Source: Hyalangium ruber
Lineage (GTDB): Bacteria; Myxococcota; Myxococcia; Myxococcales; Myxococcaceae
Direction of reading: 5' to 3'
DNA: 64,000 nt
NCBI RefSeq assembly: GCF_034259325.1
Contig: NZ_JAXIVS010000002.1
Span: 806,001-870,000, forward strand
Part shown: positions 1-8,648 of the stretch, piece by piece
How the letters are laid out: each line of letters begins with the position of its first letter
How positions within the stretch are numbered: position 1 is the first letter of the stretch
Translations under genes and position numbers: made by a program
The notes under the pieces: generated by a model
The model's input: only the letters and a program-made list of their open reading frames with translations
Database searches by the model: none
What the model was told of the DNA's origin: nothing

Positions 1-2
1 AC

Positions 3-683
3 GGCACCGGCATCCCCCTGGAGCGGGAGCACTCGAGCTTCTTCGTCTTCTTCTGGGAGACCAACGGCAAGCGGATGCTCTCGCTCAGCGGCTTCGCGGC
101 GCTGGGCCACCATGACCGGGGCCCCGCTCCGGGCGCGTGGGGCTGGGGCGCCGAGGCGGCCCTGTCGCTGCGTCCGCACCCGGCGCTGGAGACGCGCCTG
201 GAGGTCATCTCCGACCGGACCCCCTTCGCGCCTCGCTTCGTGGAGAACCTGGGGGACCAGCGCTTCCTGCTGGCCAACCTGGAGTCCAACTTCCTGTCCC
301 TCACGCTGCGCCAGCAGTGGGTGCTGCGCCCCAACCTGACGCTGCAGGGCTATGCCCAGCTCTTCAGCGCGTACGGCGTCTATGGCCCCTTCTTCGAGGC
401 CGCCTCGGACGTAGCGCGCACCCCCATCCGCATCTCGAGGATGCGGCCCACCGAGGGCCGGACGGACGAGGACTTCTACGACGTGGCGCTCAACCTCAAC
501 GTGGTGCTGCGCTGGGAGTACCGGCTGGGCTCCACGCTCTTCCTCGTCTACTCGCGCTCGCAGCAGGGGCTGGCCACGCCCGAGGGTGCGCGGGTGCCGG
601 CCACGGTGCTGCCGCGGCGGCTGCTCTCCGGGCCCGCCACCGACGCCGTGCTGCTCAAGTGGAGCTATTACTGGCACGCGTGA
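3..683 (+). CDS. DUF5916-type outer-membrane protein, C-terminal part (5' end outside window)
   Basis: The reading frame is open from the first bases, so the gene is cut by the window edge; an internal ATG at 75 is not taken as the start. The visible 226 residues have alternating hydrophobic/aromatic strands typical of an outer-membrane beta-barrel. They include SLTLRQQWVLRPNLTLQGYA followed by a YGPFFEA segment, and near the end LRWEYRLGSTLFLVYSR. This pattern matches the C-terminal barrel of DUF5916 proteins, which usually carry an N-terminal carbohydrate-binding-like domain; that half is not visible here. The substrate is unknown. The family call rests on recognising strand motifs. Confidence 0.7.
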   Translation, partial: GTGIPLEREHSSFFVFFWETNGKRMLSLSGFAALGHHDRGPAPGAWGWGAEAALSLRPHPALETRLEVISDRTPFAPRFVENLGDQRFLLANLESNFLSLTLRQQWVLRPNLTLQGYAQLFSAYGVYGPFFEAASDVARTPIRISRMRPTEGRTDEDFYDVALNLNVVLRWEYRLGSTLFLVYSRSQQGLATPEGARVPATVLPRRLLSGPATDAVLLKWSYYWHA

Positions 684-696
684 GCGGCGCGCTCCG

Positions 697-1173
697 TCAG
701 AAGCTGTCGCAGTGGCCCTTCAGCAGGGTGCGCGGACCGTTCATCGAGGCGGCATGATCCACCAGCCGGCGGCTGAGCCGGTCGCGTGCCTGCGCATCTT
801 CCTCCGGGCGCTTGTCCGGGCGCGACCGGTACGCGGACGCCAGCTGGGCGTAGTGCTCGGAGAGGCTCTCCAACTGGGTGCGGTAGGAGTCCATCGCCAT
901 GCGCAGCGAGGCGTCTCGAATCTCGAGGCCGCGCAGCTCCTCGGAGAGCTCGCGCAGCCGCCGCGCGTGCCGCGCACAGGCGTGCGGATCCAACACGTGG
1001 CGCGGCGCCTCCTCGGTGATGCGCTGCTCCTCCAGCACCCGCGTGTGGACGGTGGCGCAGAGATCCGAGCGCACGGTGCTGCAGGCGAGCACCCCACTGA
1101 GCAGCAGCGCGCCCAGACTCCCGAGTCGCGCGAGGACACTCCTTCGGCGAGACGACACGCCACGGCTCCGCAT
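697..1173 (-). CDS. Small lipoprotein with coiled-coil character
   Basis: A 158-residue protein. The start at 1173 (MRSRGVSSRR...) is preferred over an upstream in-frame extension because GGGGGAG lies about 8 bases before it. The N-terminus is basic, then hydrophobic, ending in SGVLAC, a plausible lipobox with Cys around residue 30. The mature part is charged and helical (heptad-like RLRELSEELRGLEIRD and LESLSEHYAQLASAYRSR), with two further Cys. No known domain is recognised. It is convergent with the DUF5916 gene and co-directional with the DUF885 gene upstream, 159 bases away, so it may have its own promoter. Likely role: periplasmic or envelope-attached structural protein, but this is inference. 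Confidence 0.6.
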   Translation of the reverse strand: MRSRGVSSRRRSVLARLGSLGALLLSGVLACSTVRSDLCATVHTRVLEEQRITEEAPRHVLDPHACARHARRLRELSEELRGLEIRDASLRMAMDSYRTQLESLSEHYAQLASAYRSRPDKRPEEDAQARDRLSRRLVDHAASMNGPRTLLKGHCDSF

Positions 1174-1332
1174 GGATATGGCTCCCCCAGCACCCCGCGG
1201 TCTCCTACGGGGCGCCCACGTGGCTACCGTAGGGAACTCCTGGCCGGGCTCCCATGACCTCCCAGGTCCAATCCGTAGCGGATTCACTTCCCGTGACGCG
1301 TGGTTGACACGAAAAGTCTGGAGGCCCCCGGG

Positions 1333-3111
1333 CTACTCCAGTGACGGCGCGGTGTCTCCCGGCATCAGCGCCTGCCGCGCCAGGGTCATGGGGAGCCCCA
1401 GCCGAAGCAGCCGGTCATGGAAGTCGCGCAGCGAGTAGGGCTGACCGAGCGCCTGCTGCCGGGCTCGGTAGTCCTCGCGCAGCTTGAGGATCTGCATGCG
1501 CCCCAGCGCGTAATAAAGGTAGGTGGGGTTGAAGGTGCCGCGCTGCACCTCGCGCAGCGCCGGGAAGGGCTCGAAGTAGGCGATCTCCGCGTAGCGTTTG
1601 GCCACCTGCTCCACCGGCTCGCCGAAGACATGGAGCGCCAGGGCCGCATGCCAGCGCGCGTGCCGCTGGAGCGCCCGCCGCAGCTGGCCGAGCCGGATGG
1701 CGGGGTCTCCTCCGCCCAGCCCCTCATCCACCATCATCTGCTCGGTGTAGTGCGCCCAGCCCTCCACCAGCGAGGCGGGGGTGAACACCTTGCGCACATC
1801 GGTGGGAATCTGGGCCTCGTACAAGAGCTGCACGAAGTGGCCCGGAATCGCCTCGTGGACGGTGATGCCCAGGAGCCCCGCGCGGCTGAAGTACGTGAGG
1901 TGCTGCGCCTTCTGCTCCGGCGTCCAGTCGGGCTCCACGTTGGTGATGTTGTAGTAGGCCTCGGTGGCGCGCTCTTCGAAGGGACCGGGCGAGTCCATGG
2001 AGGCAAAGCCCATGCGTGCGTAGGGCGGCGTCTCGCGCACGGTGGGCAGGCTCTTCGAGGGCAGCGTCACCAGGTCCTTCTCGATGACGAAGCGCTGCAC
2101 CTCTTGAAGCTGCCGCTGAGCGGTGGGGATGAGCTCCTCGGCGGACGGGTAGTCCTGGGAGATGGCGGCCATGACCTGCGCCGGGGTGCGCTTCGGGTCG
2201 ATGCGGGCGGCCTCGCGGGCCACCCACTCCTGGTAGTAGCGGATGGCCCGCTCGTTGATATCCCGGAGCTGCTCGGCCGACAGCTCGACGTGCTCCTCCA
2301 GGGCCAGCTTCTTCTCGAAGAGCGCCTTGCCCAGGCGGAAGTCACCGGTGGCCTTGGGGAACACTTCCTGTTCCAGCCAGCGTGCGAAGTCCTCCACCTC
2401 CGCTTGCGCCTTCTGGCGCGCGCTCTCGAACTCGCCACGCAGGCGTGCATCCACCCGAGCCAGGCCCTGGGCTTCGAGGGCGGCGGGAAGGTCCTTGCGC
2501 AAGTACTCCGCGGTGCCCCGAGTGTCCCTCACAGCCTGCTCGGCCCAAGGCTTGGGCACGTCGGCGAGGTTGGCCTTGGCCGCGGCGATGATGGCGGGGA
2601 CGGCGGCCATGCGGGCCATGAGGCTGCGCATCCGTTCCTCGATGGGGGCGAACTCGCGCGAGGACAGCGAGGACAGGCCGTAGACGATGATGCTGCTGTA
2701 GCCCATGGGGTCGCGGCGCCACTCGCGCACCTCCTCCAGTTCGAGGAGGCTGGCGCGCATTGCGTTCTCCAGGATGCGCACGTCGAACACGTTGTCCCCG
2801 GTAAGGGCGGTGCGGTCGATGCGCTGCAGGCGGGCGAGCCAATCGTGGAGGGCGCGGGCCTCGCGCGCATGGGCCTCGGCGGAGAGGTCCGGCATCTGGG
2901 CGTCGTAGCGGTGGATGCCCAGGTTCGTGGCGCGCACGGGGTTCTGGGCGTAGTACCAGTCGAGGTACTCGCGGGCGAAGCGAGTGAACTCGGCGTCAGC
3001 GGGGGTGGGCATGGCTGCGGGAGCGGGCTCGGTCGCCGTCTTCGAGCGCGGGGCGCAGGCCCCCAGCAAGGCCAGAAGGGCGAGACAACAGAAGGTGCGA
3101 AGGGAAGTCAT
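1333..3111 (-). CDS. DUF885 family lipoprotein, probable zinc metallopeptidase
   Basis: A 592-residue protein with a lipoprotein signal (LALLGAC, Cys 19), so probably anchored in the envelope facing the periplasm or cell surface. The body matches DUF885. It carries HEAIPGH near residue 419, an HExxH-type zinc site extended as HExxPGH, and the downstream glutamate segment [12 protein letters not shown] that supplies the third ligand in this family. DUF885 members are predicted M32-like carboxypeptidases or general metallopeptidases; the substrate is not known. Length is normal for the family and no key residue is missing. It is transcribed alone toward the small lipoprotein gene. Confidence 0.85.
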   Translation of the reverse strand: MTSLRTFCCLALLALLGACAPRSKTATEPAPAAMPTPADAEFTRFAREYLDWYYAQNPVRATNLGIHRYDAQMPDLSAEAHAREARALHDWLARLQRIDRTALTGDNVFDVRILENAMRASLLELEEVREWRRDPMGYSSIIVYGLSSLSSREFAPIEERMRSLMARMAAVPAIIAAAKANLADVPKPWAEQAVRDTRGTAEYLRKDLPAALEAQGLARVDARLRGEFESARQKAQAEVEDFARWLEQEVFPKATGDFRLGKALFEKKLALEEHVELSAEQLRDINERAIRYYQEWVAREAARIDPKRTPAQVMAAISQDYPSAEELIPTAQRQLQEVQRFVIEKDLVTLPSKSLPTVRETPPYARMGFASMDSPGPFEERATEAYYNITNVEPDWTPEQKAQHLTYFSRAGLLGITVHEAIPGHFVQLLYEAQIPTDVRKVFTPASLVEGWAHYTEQMMVDEGLGGGDPAIRLGQLRRALQRHARWHAALALHVFGEPVEQVAKRYAEIAYFEPFPALREVQRGTFNPTYLYYALGRMQILKLREDYRARQQALGQPYSLRDFHDRLLRLGLPMTLARQALMPGDTAPSLE

Positions 3112-3138
3112 GGCGCGCCGAAGGTATCGAGGGGGTGG

Positions 3139-3759
3139 CTAATGCTTCGTACCATCCAGCCGTTGCAGCACGGCCCAGATAGCGTCCTCCGTAGTGCCAT
3201 ACCGTTCAGCAAGACTGGTAGCCGAGTACGTCACAGCTGCTGTCTTCTCTGGTAGCTCCGAGAAGCCGTGCAACACGACATTCAACCTGCCAGGCCACTG
3301 AATGTCGTCCAACTCACGGCTCCTGCGGTAGGGGTCGAGGAGGGTGAAGTACGGCCAGCTAGGGAACCGAAGGGTCCTAGCGTCACACCCGATGAATCGG
3401 CACGCGTCCAGTTGGGCATCGGAGAAGTCGCAGTCCTCGATGCCTCCCATCTCGGTGTAGGGCACTTCGGGGACTGGCCAATACCCGAAGTCGCAGCCAA
3501 TGAGACGCCCCGTGACGCGACAACCTTTGAGCTGGGTCTTGTTCCAGGCCAAGCCCTTCAGCTCCTTCTTCACCTCCACGGAGCAGTCGATGAGTCGCGT
3601 CCCCACCAGATGGAGGCGCTTGGCCGGAACCTTCAACACGAGGGTACATCGGCGCAGGAGCAACTCCGGCCCGAGGTAGTAGTTGCCATCCTTGTCACTG
3701 AGGTCCAGCCGCTCATCCTCGATGACCCGCTTTTCGAAGACGATGTTGTCGAGCCACAT
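3139..3759 (-). CDS. Immunity protein for the adjacent SitA-like toxin
   Basis: A 206-residue protein encoded just downstream of the toxin gene on the same strand. ATG at 3759 is chosen because GAGGG lies 9 bases upstream; an in-frame TTG at 3768 sits too close to that site. The sequence is a run of short irregular beta-like strands rich in C/D/F turns (RRCTLVLKV, LIDCSVEV, LKGCRVTG, IEDCDFSDAQLDACRFIGCD). This resembles a degenerate pentapeptide-type beta-helix, with no signal peptide or membrane span. It aligns along its whole length with the product at 18786-19412, which also follows a SitA paralogue. The position and paired duplication show it is the cognate immunity gene. The mechanism (toxin binding in the recipient) is inferred. 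Confidence 0.75.
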   Translation of the reverse strand: MWLDNIVFEKRVIEDERLDLSDKDGNYYLGPELLLRRCTLVLKVPAKRLHLVGTRLIDCSVEVKKELKGLAWNKTQLKGCRVTGRLIGCDFGYWPVPEVPYTEMGGIEDCDFSDAQLDACRFIGCDARTLRFPSWPYFTLLDPYRRSRELDDIQWPGRLNVVLHGFSELPEKTAAVTYSATSLAERYGTTEDAIWAVLQRLDGTKH

Positions 3760-3771
3760 GCGGGCCAACCC

Positions 3772-5253
3772 TCAGAAAGAGACCATCCGGAAAAGCTCTT
3801 CCGCCATGCGCCGGCCATGCCTTGCCAGGTTCGAGCTGCTCCGGGTGAGAAGCTCATATTTGTAGCCCGTCCTGGGATCGATCGCATCGACTCCCACACG
3901 GTTCCATCGTACCTGCTTGAACTGGTCCACCACCTGCGCATGCACATAGCGCCCGCGAGCCTCCCGTTCCAGGAGGTGGGCCAGCCAGTGCTTGCCCTGG
4001 GAACGCGCGTCGCGGATGGCATCCCGCTCCGCCTGATTGAGTCTGGCGGGGCTCCACGTCTCTGCCACCCGCGTGGTGACTGCCTGAAGTTCGTCTCCCA
4101 CCGGGTCATGCCGAGGAATGTCCTTCACCGACCTGTTGGCAGGCACGTGCCAACGCTGGCCATGGATCATCACCTGCCGGTTGCCACCCTGATGATGAAT
4201 GAGGGTGACAGCCTCACCGCGAGCTCCCGAAGATGCCGCGCCGCCCGAGCCACGACGGCCACGCATCAGCACGGAGAAGGAGCCCTGCGGAGAGGCAGCC
4301 ACCGACTCCACCTCAACCACCATGGACAGTGGCATGCTCCCCTGCGTCTCCGCCTGCACCGCTGCCTGGGAGTACCCCGGAAGCCGCGGCAACTTCTCTG
4401 CCAGCCTCGCTGCTGTTCCACCCAGCGCCGCCGCCACCACCATCACCAGAACCCGCGCCACGTGCTCGCCCAAGACCTTGCCGTATCTCCCGCCCGCCTG
4501 ACCCAGCTCCGCGAAGGACTCGGCGCTGTCGGCTTGCCCCACCAGATCAACCCAGCCCGTCATCAAGCGCCACACGGTGTCCACGCCCAGCCAAGCCATC
4601 AAAGCAGCCGTCACCATCGCTGCCACGCCTTTGGTCAAAGGCTCGGGGACCACCCACATCAGCAGGTACAGGCCAACCGACCACACCGCGGAAAGCAGCA
4701 GGGCTCGCGGGTTGGCTGCTTCCACCAAGGCACTCTTCATCTCTCGCAGCACTGAGCCCAGGGCGATGGCCAGTCCCAGCGTTCGCAGATCATCGCCCCG
4801 TAGGGTGGGACCATCTTCCAGCAAGCCGATGCAATCACCCCCTCCTTGCTCTTGATCGCACCACTGCAGGTAGTTGCGCGTCATGGATCCCCAGTCACGG
4901 GGGCGTGCAGTGCTGCCGGGTTCCAGCGGTACGGCCCACACCACCTGCCCCTCCTTCACCTGGGCCAGGAACTCCACCTCGTGTTCCTGGGCGAAGAGCT
5001 GGCGGGCAGACTCCATGGAATGAGCGGAAAAGGGCACGCTGCGAGCCAGCTCCGCCAGCGCTTTCTGGAAGTCCTCTCGACCCACCTCCACCGGCGCGCC
5101 TTCCCCATCGCCCACCGTGAACTCGCTCAGCGAATAGTGAGCCGCGTCCAGTTCCCGTTCGTACGAGTCAAGGTTCGCGGACACTCTCGGGGTCGTGCTC
5201 GCACACGCGGTCAACAGCGCCAGCGCCACAGCATCCAGCTTGCGTGCGCTCAT
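3772..5253 (-). CDS. SitA-family polymorphic toxin lipoprotein
   Basis: A 493-residue protein starting at ATG 5253 behind GGAGGAGGT. MSARKLDAVALALLTAC is a short lipoprotein signal (Cys 17). The N-terminal and middle part (PVEVGREDFQKALAELAR; then two or three hydrophobic segments around residues 175-225 and 260-280, including VVPEPLTKGVAAM) is the common SitA scaffold of Myxococcus. Those toxins move between cells by TraA/TraB outer-membrane exchange and kill siblings lacking the immunity protein. The last 130 residues are the toxin domain, with GVDAIDPRTGYKYELL and SSSNLARHGRRMAEELF. The D...YE arrangement recalls restriction-endonuclease-fold toxins, but the usual Lys of ExK is absent. The immunity gene follows 12 bases after the stop. 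Delivery and nuclease activity are inferred. Confidence 0.8.
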   Translation of the reverse strand: MSARKLDAVALALLTACASTTPRVSANLDSYERELDAAHYSLSEFTVGDGEGAPVEVGREDFQKALAELARSVPFSAHSMESARQLFAQEHEVEFLAQVKEGQVVWAVPLEPGSTARPRDWGSMTRNYLQWCDQEQGGGDCIGLLEDGPTLRGDDLRTLGLAIALGSVLREMKSALVEAANPRALLLSAVWSVGLYLLMWVVPEPLTKGVAAMVTAALMAWLGVDTVWRLMTGWVDLVGQADSAESFAELGQAGGRYGKVLGEHVARVLVMVVAAALGGTAARLAEKLPRLPGYSQAAVQAETQGSMPLSMVVEVESVAASPQGSFSVLMRGRRGSGGAASSGARGEAVTLIHHQGGNRQVMIHGQRWHVPANRSVKDIPRHDPVGDELQAVTTRVAETWSPARLNQAERDAIRDARSQGKHWLAHLLEREARGRYVHAQVVDQFKQVRWNRVGVDAIDPRTGYKYELLTRSSSNLARHGRRMAEELFRMVSF

Positions 5254-5289
5254 ACCTACCTCCTCCGCACTAGTGGGGTAGGCGCATGT

Positions 5290-5304
5290 TGGCACCTGAC
5301 TTGG
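5290..5304 (+). promoter_or_regulatory. Possible sigma-54 (-24/-12) promoter for the AsmA-like gene
   Basis: TGGCACCTGACTTGG has a perfect TGGCAC and correctly spaced TTG(C) element with only the last base off consensus (G for C). It points toward the AsmA-like gene, whose start is 222 bases downstream. The 273-base gap 5254-5526 also holds the toxin promoter on the other strand; no other clear element was seen in it. Confidence 0.35.
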
Positions 5305-5526
5305 TCGCCCTGCCCATCTATTCCTGCCCAAGACAGAACCCTGTTCCCGGCCGCCCACCGAGCATCCCTGCGAAGTCCCATCACCCCGTGAACCGTGAAG
5401 TCTTTCACTCGCCTTCACGTCAAGGCTGTGGGAGAGGCGGAAGCTGATTAGGTTCCCGCTCCAAGACGGTCCTACCCGGAGGGTGCCGGAAGCTCCGGGT
5501 CCGGTTGCAGGAGGAGGTAGCAAGCG

Positions 5527-8229
5527 ATGGAGGTTCGGAAGAAGCGACGCTGGCCCTATGTGCTGCTGGGCATCTTCGGCGTGCTGGTGCTTGCCGTGGT
5601 CGTGGTCCTGTGGCGGCTCGACAGCATCCTGCTGCAGCAGGCGCGCACCCAGACGGCCACGCTCTCGCAGCAGCTCGGGCGCCCCGTGGAGATTGGCGAC
5701 ATCTCCACCAAGCTGTTCCCGCACGTGGGCGTGGACGTGGAGAACGTCTCGGTGGGCGCCGCCGAGGGCGAGGAGCTGCCCCTGGCGCAGATGAAGAACC
5801 TGGACGTGCGCGTGGCGGCCATGCCGCTGCTCAAGTCGCGCGGCAAGGACATCCAGGTGCTCAACGCGGAGGTGTCCGGCCTCACGGTCAACGTCATCCG
5901 CCTGCCGGACGGCACCACCAACGTGCAGCGGCTGCAGGAGCGCCTCGCTCAGCAGCAGCCCAAGGAGGAGGAGCCGCCCGCCGAGGAGAAGCCCCCGGCC
6001 GACCTGTCGGGCGTGCGCGTGGACCGGGCGGCGCTCACCGACGGCACCATCCGCTTCGTGGACCGCTCGGGAGGCAAGGCGCAGGAGCTGGCCATCTCGG
6101 ACCTGGACATCGAGGTGAAGGACCTGCGCGTGGGCCAGCCGCTGGAGGTGAAGCTCTCGGCGGCGGTGCTGGCGCAGAAGCAGAACCTGTTCGCCACGCT
6201 GGCGGCCTCCCCGCTGCCGCCCACGCTGGTGCCCACTCCGGAGCGCCTCACGCTCAAGGCCGAGAGCATCGACCTGGCCCCCCTGGGCCCCTACCTGCCC
6301 CCGAGCGTCGGACTTCAGGCGGGCACGCTCACTGCGGACTGGAAGGCGGAGCTGGGCGGAGTGGTGCCCGGCGGCAAGGGCCCCACCCGGCTGGAAGGCG
6401 TCATCCGCGCGCTGGGCCTGCGCTTCGCGGGCGCCGAGGGCGGCAAGGCGCTGGACGTGGTGCTGGACACGGACGTGAAGGCGGACCTCGCCGCAGGAGA
6501 CCTGGCGCTGGACCGGCTCAAGCTGGACTTCGGGCCGGCGGGCATCACCGGCAAGGGCCGGGTAAAGGGGATGATGGGCAGCACGCCCACGGTGGAGGGC
6601 TTCGAGCTGACCAGCCACGACCTCGACCCAGCGGTGCTCGCTGAGTACTACCCGCCGCTGAAGAAGCAGCTCAACGGCATGATCGCTGGCCCCGTGGGTC
6701 TGTCGGTGCGAGGCAGCGGCACGCAGGAGGCGCAGGCGCTGAACGCGGAGGTGGACCTGACGCCGGTACGCCTGCGCATCCCCGAGCAGCTCTCCAAGGA
6801 GGCGGGGACGCCCATGCGAATCACCGCGCGCGTGTCCGGCGCGGCGGCGAGCGGCGGAGCGCTGCGCTTCGACGCGAAGGCGAACCTGGACGGCGCGGAC
6901 CTGCGGCCCGGGTTGCTCCTGGCCAAGGCCCCGGGCGACAAGCTCGACGTGGCCGCCACCGGCGCCTACCAGCCCATCAAGGACGGGATGAAGGTGGACG
7001 TGAGCCAGCTCACGGCGAACGTGAAGGAGGACACGCTGACGGGCACTGCCTCGTTCGCGCTGGCGGGCAAGGGCAAGAAGCAGACGACCACGTTCGCGAT
7101 GGACATGAAGGGCCAGCGGCTGAACGCGGACGCGCTGCTGATGAAGGACGAGGAGGTGATGGCGCGCAACAACGGGGTGCTGCCTCCACCGCCGGACGAC
7201 CCGACGCGCTTCAACGGCATGCGCGGCGACATCCGCTTCCAGGTGGCCTCGCTGCGCTACAGCGAGATGGACCTGGCCAACATGGTGGCGCACGTGACCA
7301 TGGTGGATGACCTCATCAAGGTGGAGAAGTTCTCCTCGGCCGTCTACGGCGGCACGGTGGTGGCGGACGGGACACAGGTGAACCTGGGGCCCAAGCCAGA
7401 GCAGCGGGCCTTCGAGGCCAAGGTGGTGATGCAGGGCGTGGACGTGGCGCAGACCCTGGCCGAGCGCACGCCCAAGAAGGTGCTCACCGGAAGGTTCAAC
7501 GGGAACGTGGACCTCAAGGGCGTGGGCTACACGCCGGACAAGCTCAAGGAGACGCTGCTGGGCGCCGTCAACGGCAACCTGGAGGGCGCCACCTTCATGG
7601 GCATGGACGTCATCGGGGCCGTCACCGAGCCGCTGGCCAAGGCGCTGCCCTTCGCGGCCAAGGCGCTCAAGAGCGGGGACGTGACGTCGCTGAGCGAGAA
7701 CCTGCCCTTCGGCGTGGAGATCAAGAACGGCGTGGCGCAGCTGGAGCGGCCCATCACCTGGACGCGACCCGAGGGCGCCCTGCACTTCGATGGCGGCATC
7801 CGGCTGGACGGAGTGCTGGATCTGACCGGCTCGGTGAACCTGACGCCGCAGACGATCAACAAGCTCACCCTGGGCAAGGTGACGCCCACCGAGAACATCC
7901 CCGTGGGCATGAAGGTGACGGGCCCGGCGTGGAAGCCCGAAATCACGGGCATCGACGTGAAGCCGGCGGTGACAACCATCGCGAAGCTGGCGGCGACGGG
8001 ACTCGCGGGGGAGCTGCTCGGCGAGAAGGGCAAGCAGGTGCAGCAGATCATCACCGGTGGCGAGCAAGCCGCGCGCGCGGAGGCCGAGCGCCAGAAGCAG
8101 GAGTTGGAGAAGAAGGCGGCCGAGGAGAAGGCGAAGCTGGAGCAGGCGGCCAAGGCCGAGCAGGAGCGCGCGAAGAAAAAGGCGGAGGAAGAGGCCAAGA
8201 AGAAGCTACGAGGCATCTTCGGGAAGTAG
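5527..8229 (+). CDS. AsmA-family envelope protein
   Basis: A 900-residue protein starting at ATG 5527 behind a strong GGAGGAGGT. A basic N-terminus and one membrane span (about residues 10-30, YVLLGIFGVLVLAVVVVLW) are followed by the AsmA N-terminal pattern (GRPVEIGDISTKLFPHVGVDVENVSVG) and long repeating beta-rich segments. These are typical of AsmA/TamB-like proteins, which bridge the periplasm and are linked to lipid transport and outer-membrane biogenesis. The C-terminal 60 residues are an E/K/A-rich coiled coil (QKQELEKKAAEEKAKLEQ) ending in KKLRGIFGK, which is unusual for the family. It is divergent from the SitA toxin gene and 12 bases upstream of a small membrane-protein gene. The family is clear; the cargo is unknown. 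Confidence 0.85.
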   Translation: MEVRKKRRWPYVLLGIFGVLVLAVVVVLWRLDSILLQQARTQTATLSQQLGRPVEIGDISTKLFPHVGVDVENVSVGAAEGEELPLAQMKNLDVRVAAMPLLKSRGKDIQVLNAEVSGLTVNVIRLPDGTTNVQRLQERLAQQQPKEEEPPAEEKPPADLSGVRVDRAALTDGTIRFVDRSGGKAQELAISDLDIEVKDLRVGQPLEVKLSAAVLAQKQNLFATLAASPLPPTLVPTPERLTLKAESIDLAPLGPYLPPSVGLQAGTLTADWKAELGGVVPGGKGPTRLEGVIRALGLRFAGAEGGKALDVVLDTDVKADLAAGDLALDRLKLDFGPAGITGKGRVKGMMGSTPTVEGFELTSHDLDPAVLAEYYPPLKKQLNGMIAGPVGLSVRGSGTQEAQALNAEVDLTPVRLRIPEQLSKEAGTPMRITARVSGAAASGGALRFDAKANLDGADLRPGLLLAKAPGDKLDVAATGAYQPIKDGMKVDVSQLTANVKEDTLTGTASFALAGKGKKQTTTFAMDMKGQRLNADALLMKDEEVMARNNGVLPPPPDDPTRFNGMRGDIRFQVASLRYSEMDLANMVAHVTMVDDLIKVEKFSSAVYGGTVVADGTQVNLGPKPEQRAFEAKVVMQGVDVAQTLAERTPKKVLTGRFNGNVDLKGVGYTPDKLKETLLGAVNGNLEGATFMGMDVIGAVTEPLAKALPFAAKALKSGDVTSLSENLPFGVEIKNGVAQLERPITWTRPEGALHFDGGIRLDGVLDLTGSVNLTPQTINKLTLGKVTPTENIPVGMKVTGPAWKPEITGIDVKPAVTTIAKLAATGLAGELLGEKGKQVQQIITGGEQAARAEAERQKQELEKKAAEEKAKLEQAAKAEQERAKKKAEEEAKKKLRGIFGK

Positions 8230-8241
8230 GCTTCCCTCCCC

Positions 8242-8586
8242 ATGACCTCCCCTCCCGAGGAGCGCCGGCCTTCGCTCTGGCACTCCCTTCGCAGTGGCCT
8301 CTTTTTCATCATGGCCTTCTGCGTGTGCGGAGGGGTGGTGGGGCTGACCGTGGGGGTGCCCCTGGACAAGTTCCTCCGCCCCCACGCGCATGGCTTCCCG
8401 GGGCTCCTGGGGATTCTCCTCGGAGTGCCCGTGGGGGCCCTGCTGGGGCTCGGGGTCGGCGTGTGGAAGGTGCGCGGCCTGGAGCCCAAGCGGCGCGAGC
8501 ATCTCGGAGGCCTGGCACTGCTCGCCGCCGCCGCCTGTGCCAGCGGCCTGTTCCTGGCGGTCCAGACGGGCCTCATGCGCTGGTGA
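8242..8586 (+). CDS. Small hypothetical membrane protein
   Basis: A 114-residue protein starting 12 bases after the AsmA-like gene on the same strand, so probably co-transcribed. It has three hydrophobic, Gly/Ala/Val-rich stretches (GLFFIMAFCVCGGVVGLTVG, the segment around FPGLLGILLGVPVGALLGLG, and HLGGLALLAAAACASGLFLA) separated by short basic loops. This indicates an inner-membrane protein with three helices. No family was recognised. It could be an accessory of the AsmA-like protein, judged only from position. Confidence 0.6.
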   Translation: MTSPPEERRPSLWHSLRSGLFFIMAFCVCGGVVGLTVGVPLDKFLRPHAHGFPGLLGILLGVPVGALLGLGVGVWKVRGLEPKRREHLGGLALLAAAACASGLFLAVQTGLMRW

Positions 8587-8648
8587 GCCCACCCGGGAGG
8601 TCGCCGGGCATTGGACGGGTCCCAGCCAACATGGAAATGTAGAGGGGC

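Noticed and set aside
1417-3255. 612-codon open frame on the plus strand across the DUF885 gene
   Set aside because: It is antisense to a gene with a complete zinc motif and signal peptide; its translation is low-complexity (Gly/His/Val/Leu) as expected from high-GC shadow frames.
5254-8067. Extension of the SitA toxin frame far upstream across the AsmA gene
   Set aside because: The real toxin start at 5253 has a strong ribosome site and a lipoprotein leader; the upstream part is antisense to the AsmA gene with shadow composition.
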